Both the position numbers and the translations under genes were made by a program. From Methylomonas aurea (GTDB taxonomy: Bacteria > Pseudomonadota > Gammaproteobacteria > Methylococcales > Methylomonadaceae), in NCBI RefSeq assembly GCF_024505045.1, contig NZ_JANIBM010000033.1, forward strand, positions 1 through 40,900: a stretch of 40,900 bases of DNA, written 5' to 3'. A model generated the notes under the pieces. It made no database searches, was not told where the DNA came from, and saw nothing but the letters and a program-made list of their open reading frames with translations. This document shows, one piece after another, positions 36,101-40,900 of the stretch; the first letter of the stretch is position 1, and every line of letters begins with the position of its first letter.

Positions 36101-38134
36101 ATGATCAGACCCGGAGACACGCGGCGCGGAGCCCGTTCCAAAAAATTGAATCGCCTGCTGACGATTCCGACATCCCATATTTGCGAATTGGTGCGCTGGG
36201 TCTTGGAAACCGGCGGCGTACCTTACCGCGAACAAGGCAGCGCGCCGGTATTGCATTTGCTGCCGTTTCGTCTTGCCGGTGGCGGCGGCCAGGCCATGCC
36301 GGTATTCGTCAGCAGCGAGGCGACGCTGGATAACTGGCGCGACATTGTCGGATACGTTGACGCCCGCTTGCCGGCCGAGCGCCGATTGTTCCCGGCCGGT
36401 AACGCGGAGCGGCAAGCCACCGATGAATTACTGAGCAAACTGGATGCCTTGGGTCTGGCGACTCGCGATTACGCCTATTCGATGTTGCTGCCGCATCCGG
36501 AGATTTTGCTGCCAGCCTGGCGGCGTGGCATTGCGAGTTGGCAGCAGGCCATTCTGGAAAAGGCCTATCCGTATATTCGCGCGGCGATGCAGAAAAATCT
36601 GCCGGTCGGCAGCGAGCACATTCAACCTAACCGGGCAAAAATCGAAACGCTATTCGGCGAATTCGACGCGTTGTTGAACGACGGCCGGGCCTATCTTGCC
36701 GGGGGGCAACCGGGAATTGCCGATTACGCGTTGGCGGCGCTGTCGGCGCCGGTGATTTTTCCGGACCAATACGGCGGCGAATTTCCGGTCTTCGCCAGTT
36801 TGCCTGAAGAATATCAGGCGTTTTGCCGGCAGTTGCGCGCTACCCGCAGCGGCGAACTGGCTTTGAAGATGTACCGCGAACACCGGCCGCCGCGCCAGGC
36901 CGAGCTGGACCACCACCCAACCTCGACCACGCCGCAGAATCCGGCGCCTTACTACTTGGCGCGTGGCATCGCCCAATTGACCGGGGCTAGGGTACAGCGG
37001 CCGCTGTTCGGTTTGCTGCGCAAGCACAAGCCGGTATTGGTGCTCGGCAAATACGGCATCGTCAGCCGCGACGCCGACGTGCGCGAGACGCTGGCGCGCG
37101 ATACCGAATTCACCATCGCCGAAATCAACGCGCCGAACATGCAACGCCTTAACGGGCCGTTTTTCCTGGGTATGGACCGGTCCGAACAATACAGCCGCGA
37201 GCAGGGCGCATTGCGGCGGGTGATCCAGCCTAACGAAGCCGAGTTGATCCGCCGTATCGTCCGTAAACACTGCGACGAGCTGGTGCAAGCTGCGCTGCCG
37301 GTGGGCCGGATCGATATGGTGTCGCAACTGGCGCGGCCGGCGGCACGGCGCTTCATCAACGATTACCTGGGCGTGCCGGGGCCGGACGAAGTGACGATGA
37401 TGCGCTGGATGCGCTCGCTGTTTCACGACCTGTTCTTGAACTTGAGCAACAACCGCGCGATTCAGCAAACCGCCGAGCAATCCTTCCGGGAAATGGGGCC
37501 CTATCTGCTGAATCTGATTGCCGAGCGCCGGCACCGTTTGCAAAACGGCGAGGTCTTCGAAGACTTTTTGTCCCGTCTGATCAAAATGGGCCTGGACGGC
37601 CAGCATGATCTGGACGACGACGGTATCCGCCGCAATATTTCCGGCCTGATCGTCGGCGCTTTGGACACCACGTCAATGGCCAGTAGCTTGATCGTCGAAC
37701 AATTGTTGGCCAAGCCGGATGTATTGGCCCGGGCCAAGCAAATGGTCGACGACGAGGACAAATTGCTGCATCTGTGCTTTGACGTGTTCCGCTTCAACAC
37801 GATGGCTGCGGCGATGCGCCGCCACTGTAAAAACGGTGCGGAAATCGGCGGTGTCAAGATTCCGCAAGGAACCGAAGTGTTTGCCTTCACTGCCTCGGCG
37901 ATGTTCGATGAAAGCGTCTGGCCGGAACCGTTCAGCGTCCGCGACGACCGGCCGCTGGATAAATACCTGCATTTCGGCGACGGCATGCACCGCTGCTTCG
38001 GCGAGTACGTCAACCGCATCCAGATTCCGTTGATAGTGGGTAGTTTGCTGAGGCTGAACAATCTCAGGAAATGCGGTTGCCTGTTGTACGACGGTCCGTT
38101 CCCCGATCAGTTCGTGCTGGCGTTCGATCGGTAA
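36101..38134 (+). CDS. GST-cytochrome P450 fusion protein
   Basis: A 677-residue protein joining two enzymes. Residues about 15-260 read as a glutathione S-transferase: a thioredoxin-like half (LLTIPTSHICELVRWVLETG) and a helical half with YLAGGQPGIADYALAAL. Residues about 285-677 are a P450: I-helix GALDTTS (519-525), and the haem-binding loop FGDGMHRCFG with Cys632. The near-universal K-helix ExxR is DVFR (561-564), Asp for Glu. No membrane anchor or signal is seen, so it is cytosolic. It is first in an operon with a membrane protein and a DyP peroxidase. A linked role in oxidising lipids or detoxifying an electrophile is plausible but unproven. Confidence 0.88.
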   Translation: MIRPGDTRRGARSKKLNRLLTIPTSHICELVRWVLETGGVPYREQGSAPVLHLLPFRLAGGGGQAMPVFVSSEATLDNWRDIVGYVDARLPAERRLFPAGNAERQATDELLSKLDALGLATRDYAYSMLLPHPEILLPAWRRGIASWQQAILEKAYPYIRAAMQKNLPVGSEHIQPNRAKIETLFGEFDALLNDGRAYLAGGQPGIADYALAALSAPVIFPDQYGGEFPVFASLPEEYQAFCRQLRATRSGELALKMYREHRPPRQAELDHHPTSTTPQNPAPYYLARGIAQLTGARVQRPLFGLLRKHKPVLVLGKYGIVSRDADVRETLARDTEFTIAEINAPNMQRLNGPFFLGMDRSEQYSREQGALRRVIQPNEAELIRRIVRKHCDELVQAALPVGRIDMVSQLARPAARRFINDYLGVPGPDEVTMMRWMRSLFHDLFLNLSNNRAIQQTAEQSFREMGPYLLNLIAERRHRLQNGEVFEDFLSRLIKMGLDGQHDLDDDGIRRNISGLIVGALDTTSMASSLIVEQLLAKPDVLARAKQMVDDEDKLLHLCFDVFRFNTMAAAMRRHCKNGAEIGGVKIPQGTEVFAFTASAMFDESVWPEPFSVRDDRPLDKYLHFGDGMHRCFGEYVNRIQIPLIVGSLLRLNNLRKCGCLLYDGPFPDQFVLAFDR

Positions 38135-38172
38135 TTTCGACCAGACCATAATAATTTCAAGAGGACTTTGCT

Positions 38173-39510
38173 ATGCAACAGAATCCGATGACCGTTATCA
38201 CGGAAATTTTGCCGGACAAGCTGGAGGAGCTGAAAAGCTATCTGGAGCCGATCGGGCTGGATATCAAAAACAAGAAAAGCCAGGAGATATCCTTCGCCGC
38301 CTACGAGCATCTGCATTACTGCACCTTTTTCGTCATACCCGGCGACCATCCGTCGCCAGGCAGTTCGCCGACACCGGCCTTGCTGGCGTTCGAGGCCAAT
38401 ATCGACGGCGAGGTCAAGGCTTTCGTCAACGAACTGATTGCAAAGAATCCGCAGTTCGTCAACAAGGTGTATAGCTGTTGTGCCGGTTATCCTGGCAGCG
38501 ATGCCGGCCAGTTAGCGGCTTATTTGCTGGCCAACGACCAGGGCGCCAACGCGTTTTACGTTGCCCATCCGGGGCAGAATCGCAATACGATTTACCGGCA
38601 GCGCGAAATCCGCGGCCATATCGAAAAATTCATCGACGCCAAACGTAGCGAGCTAGTCGGCCAAAGCGAAGCGCAAATCCACGCCGCGGTGGTGCAGCAT
38701 TTGAATACGGTGTATCCGGGCGGTATTCCCAAGATCGAGGCTCAGCCGTTCTTTACGCTCTATGGCGATAAAGTCTTCAATGCGCTGTTGGCGGTGGTCG
38801 GCATCGTCCTGGTCGGCGGCTTTTTCGGCTGGTTCGGGCCGTTTACCGAATTTTTGGCGACCGTGGCCGTGTTGGGCGCAATCGCGTTCGGCGTCGTGCT
38901 GCGCTGGCATGAAATGCGCGACAAACAGGACGACAAACCTTGGGTAGTCTCCGAGCAAATGCAGGCGATCCAGCGTGTCGAAGACCGCCAGTTGCAAAAC
39001 CATCTGACCAGCGTGATCGAAATCAAGCCCGGCAATTTCCGGTTTTACACGTTGAAAGTGGTGCTGGCCGGCATCAATCTGGTCGCCAAATTGGTGGCGA
39101 CCAAAGGCAATTTGAGCGGCATCGTCACGATCCATTTTGCCCGTTGGGTGATTCTGCCCGGCAATGCCGGCGGCCGCCGGCGCCTGCTGTTCATGAGCAA
39201 TTACGACGGTAGCTGGGAAAACTACCTGGGCGAATTCATCGACCATGCCAGCGTCGGTTTGACCGCGGTCTGGAGCAACACCCAGCAAGCCAAGGATAGA
39301 GGTTTTCCGGATACGCAATGGTTGGCGTTGCGCGGCGGTTCCCGCGACGAACAGCGTTTCAAAAACTTCGCCCGTAACAGCCAGTTGCCGGAATTGGTCT
39401 GGTACAGCGCCTATACCGATTTGTCGGTGAAAAACATTGATAACAACCGCCGCATCCATGGCGGTTTGTTCTCCACCGCCGACCTGGCCGCCTGGCTGAA
39501 ATGCTTATAA
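38173..39510 (+). CDS. Unrecognised membrane protein between P450 and DyP genes
   Basis: A 445-residue protein of unknown function. AGAGGAC six bases before the ATG supports the start. An N-terminal region (5-135) has an alternating strand-helix pattern that could be a ferredoxin-like domain. Two adjacent membrane helices lie at 202-221 and 226-243. The C-terminal region (260-435) is strongly patterned, with TIHFARWVILP, LLFMSNYDGSWENYLGEFIDHA, GLTAVWSNTQQA and VWYSAYTDLSV, suggesting a conserved domain, possibly related in fold to the dimeric alpha/beta barrels of DyP proteins. It lies 38 bp after the P450 and 11 bp before the DyP gene. It may tether the pathway at the membrane. Confidence 0.85.
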   Translation: MQQNPMTVITEILPDKLEELKSYLEPIGLDIKNKKSQEISFAAYEHLHYCTFFVIPGDHPSPGSSPTPALLAFEANIDGEVKAFVNELIAKNPQFVNKVYSCCAGYPGSDAGQLAAYLLANDQGANAFYVAHPGQNRNTIYRQREIRGHIEKFIDAKRSELVGQSEAQIHAAVVQHLNTVYPGGIPKIEAQPFFTLYGDKVFNALLAVVGIVLVGGFFGWFGPFTEFLATVAVLGAIAFGVVLRWHEMRDKQDDKPWVVSEQMQAIQRVEDRQLQNHLTSVIEIKPGNFRFYTLKVVLAGINLVAKLVATKGNLSGIVTIHFARWVILPGNAGGRRRLLFMSNYDGSWENYLGEFIDHASVGLTAVWSNTQQAKDRGFPDTQWLALRGGSRDEQRFKNFARNSQLPELVWYSAYTDLSVKNIDNNRRIHGGLFSTADLAAWLKCL

Positions 39511-39521
39511 GGAACTGAACC

Positions 39522-40865
39522 ATGACAACGATAAAACTAGACGAAGTACAAGGCATCGTATTCAGCGGCTACAACAAATACATGGCCAATGCCAGCTATT
39601 ATCTGCTCCGGATCGAAGATGCCGGCAAAACCAAAGCCTGGTTGAAAAACCTTGTCGCCAGCGGCCAGATCAGCCACGGCGCCGAAAAACCGGACGACAC
39701 CACCGAAAACCGTCTGAACTTGGCGATCAGCTATCCCGGCTACTGCAAACTGGAGGCCGACGAGGCCAAACGCTATAGTTTCGAACTGTCGTTCCGGGAA
39801 GGGATGAATTCCGAACACCGTTCGGCCTTGCTCGGCGACCGCGGCCCCAACGACCCAGGCAAATGGAGCTGGGGCAACGGCAATAAGGAAGTCGACATTC
39901 TGCTGATTCTGTTTTCCAAGGATGATGCGATTCACGCCGCCAGCTGCAGCAGTTTCGAAAAAGGCTTCAAAGCGGCCGGCTTGAGTAAAATCGACCGTCT
40001 GGATGCCGGCGCCAAGGTGCAAAACCAGCACGGTTTCGTGCGGGAGCATTTCGGCTTTGCCGACGGTATTTCCGATCCGCTGGTCGACGGCTTTCCGACC
40101 GTGACCGGCGCCGGCGAAATTGCGACCGGGGAGTTTTTATTGGGCTACCCGAACCAGTACGACGGCAAGAAGACCCAGATGCCGGTCAGCGAACAATTCG
40201 GCGCCAACGGTACCTACCTGGTGTTCCGCCAATTGAAACAAAACGTCGGCGAATTCTGGCAGTTTATCAACGACGAGGCGGCACGGCAGGGCATCGATCC
40301 GGAATATCTGGCCGCCAAGTTCGTCGGCCGCTGGAAGAGCGGCGCGGTAATCGAGCCGGGGGAAAAGACCGATTCCAATAAAATCGACAACAGCTTTACC
40401 TTCGCTAACGACAAGGACGGCACCGGCTGCCCGTTCGGCTCGCACATTCGCCGCGCCAATCCGCGCGGAGTGGGGCTGGGCGAAAACGAGGCCGAATCTC
40501 TGAAAGTCGCCAACCGGCACCGCATCTTGCGCCGCGGCCGCAGTTACGGCAGCTTTCTGGAAGATCCGAGCCAGGACACCGGCAAGGACGAGCGCGGTCT
40601 GCTGTTCATCTGCCTGAACGCCAATATCGAACGCCAGTTCGAATTCGTGCAACATACCTGGATCAACAACGTCAAATTCGCCGGTTTGTACGACGAAGAC
40701 GATCCGCTGATCGGCAGCGCAGTGGAAACCGACCGCAAATTCACCATTCAGGACGCACCGTTACGGCGCCGGATCTGCGGCTTCCAGCAGTTCGTCACGA
40801 CCCGCGGCGGGGCCTATTTCTTCCTGCCCAGCTTGACGGCGTTGGGGATGCTGGCCGATTCCTGA
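39522..40865 (+). CDS. DyP-type haem peroxidase
   Basis: A 447-residue dye-decolorising-type peroxidase that uses hydrogen peroxide or organic hydroperoxides to oxidise substrates. The distal Asp motif GFADG is at 178-182 (Asp181), the proximal haem ligand is His308 in CPFGSHIRR, and a conserved Arg lies in RHRILRRGRSYG. The C-terminus has the usual GGAYFFLPSL. No signal peptide or twin-arginine is present, so it is probably cytosolic or membrane-tethered through its neighbour. It ends the three-gene operon with the GST-P450 fusion. A hydroperoxide made or used by the P450 could be its substrate; this is inference. Confidence 0.93.
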   Translation: MTTIKLDEVQGIVFSGYNKYMANASYYLLRIEDAGKTKAWLKNLVASGQISHGAEKPDDTTENRLNLAISYPGYCKLEADEAKRYSFELSFREGMNSEHRSALLGDRGPNDPGKWSWGNGNKEVDILLILFSKDDAIHAASCSSFEKGFKAAGLSKIDRLDAGAKVQNQHGFVREHFGFADGISDPLVDGFPTVTGAGEIATGEFLLGYPNQYDGKKTQMPVSEQFGANGTYLVFRQLKQNVGEFWQFINDEAARQGIDPEYLAAKFVGRWKSGAVIEPGEKTDSNKIDNSFTFANDKDGTGCPFGSHIRRANPRGVGLGENEAESLKVANRHRILRRGRSYGSFLEDPSQDTGKDERGLLFICLNANIERQFEFVQHTWINNVKFAGLYDEDDPLIGSAVETDRKFTIQDAPLRRRICGFQQFVTTRGGAYFFLPSLTALGMLADS

Positions 40866-40877
40866 TCGTTGCCGCGG

Positions 40878-40900
40878 GCGGAATCGGCGGCCGATTCCGC
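40878..40900 (+). terminator. Hairpin after the DyP gene
   Basis: GCGGAATCGGC (40878-40888) and GCCGATTCCGC (40890-40900) form a strong stem 12 bases after the stop codon. The window ends at its base, so a following T-run cannot be checked. It suggests that the P450-DyP operon ends here. Confidence 0.6.

Noticed and set aside
36101..38134. GST-P450 as an artefact of two genes read together
   Set aside because: The frame is continuous over 677 codons with no ribosome site or start at the domain junction and no change in composition, so a true fusion is more likely.

Overview
The window is gammaproteobacterial DNA cut by one boundary. Positions 1 to about 29633 are the right part of an integrative and conjugative element (ICE); 29633 to 40900 is host chromosome. 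The host block carries a Pro-Arg-His tRNA operon, parC, two secreted phosphate-scavenging enzymes and a P450/DyP peroxidase operon. By eye the chromosome is more GC-rich (high fifties percent) than most of the element (about fifty), and the element's right end is lower still. Gene content and protein flavour would fit a methanotroph-like gammaproteobacterium, but that is inference only. The left end of the element lies outside the window.

Element layout, left to right: the 3' part of umuC; an unrecognised gene; then, on the minus strand, DUF4400, traD and traI (MOBH relaxase), joined by ATGA overlaps. Next is a replication and mobilisation block: a lipoprotein gene, a TrfA-type initiator, a compact oriV (eight 16-bp iterons, three phased AT-rich repeats, a perfect DnaA box), a mobI-like gene and a probable oriT-bearing spacer. 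The traF-traH-traG operon follows. TraG changes composition in its last ~180 codons and faces a zinc-ribbon membrane protein (possible entry-exclusion partner). The cargo is a five-gene heavy-metal-type RND efflux operon with its own two-component system. The relaxase type, TraG/TraH/TraF set, MobI and FlhDC-like activators all point to the SXT/R391 and IncA/C transfer lineage. The remaining mating-pair genes (traLEKBVACWUN) are not in the window.

The most unusual part is 24306-28132. Three FlhD/FlhC-like regulator pairs sit side by side. One pair is on the minus strand with a lytic transglycosylase, as setDC/acaDC-type activators are in related elements. Two pairs are on the plus strand, pointing at the integrase. 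The third FlhD is fused to an N-terminal STAS-like (DUF4325) domain. A DUF4224 protein and a tyrosine recombinase end the element at the 3' end of tRNA-His. A long palindrome with a conserved flank occurs just upstream of both traI/lipoprotein-trfA and traF, which suggests one regulator links replication and transfer.

On the chromosome, phoD has a well-formed three-unit Pho box and -10, so phosphate starvation probably induces it; glpQ follows on the same strand after a hairpin. Divergent from phoD is a three-gene operon: a GST-P450 fusion with an altered K-helix ExxR motif, an unrecognised membrane protein and a DyP-type peroxidase. It looks like an uncharacterised oxidative pathway and ends in a strong hairpin at the window edge.
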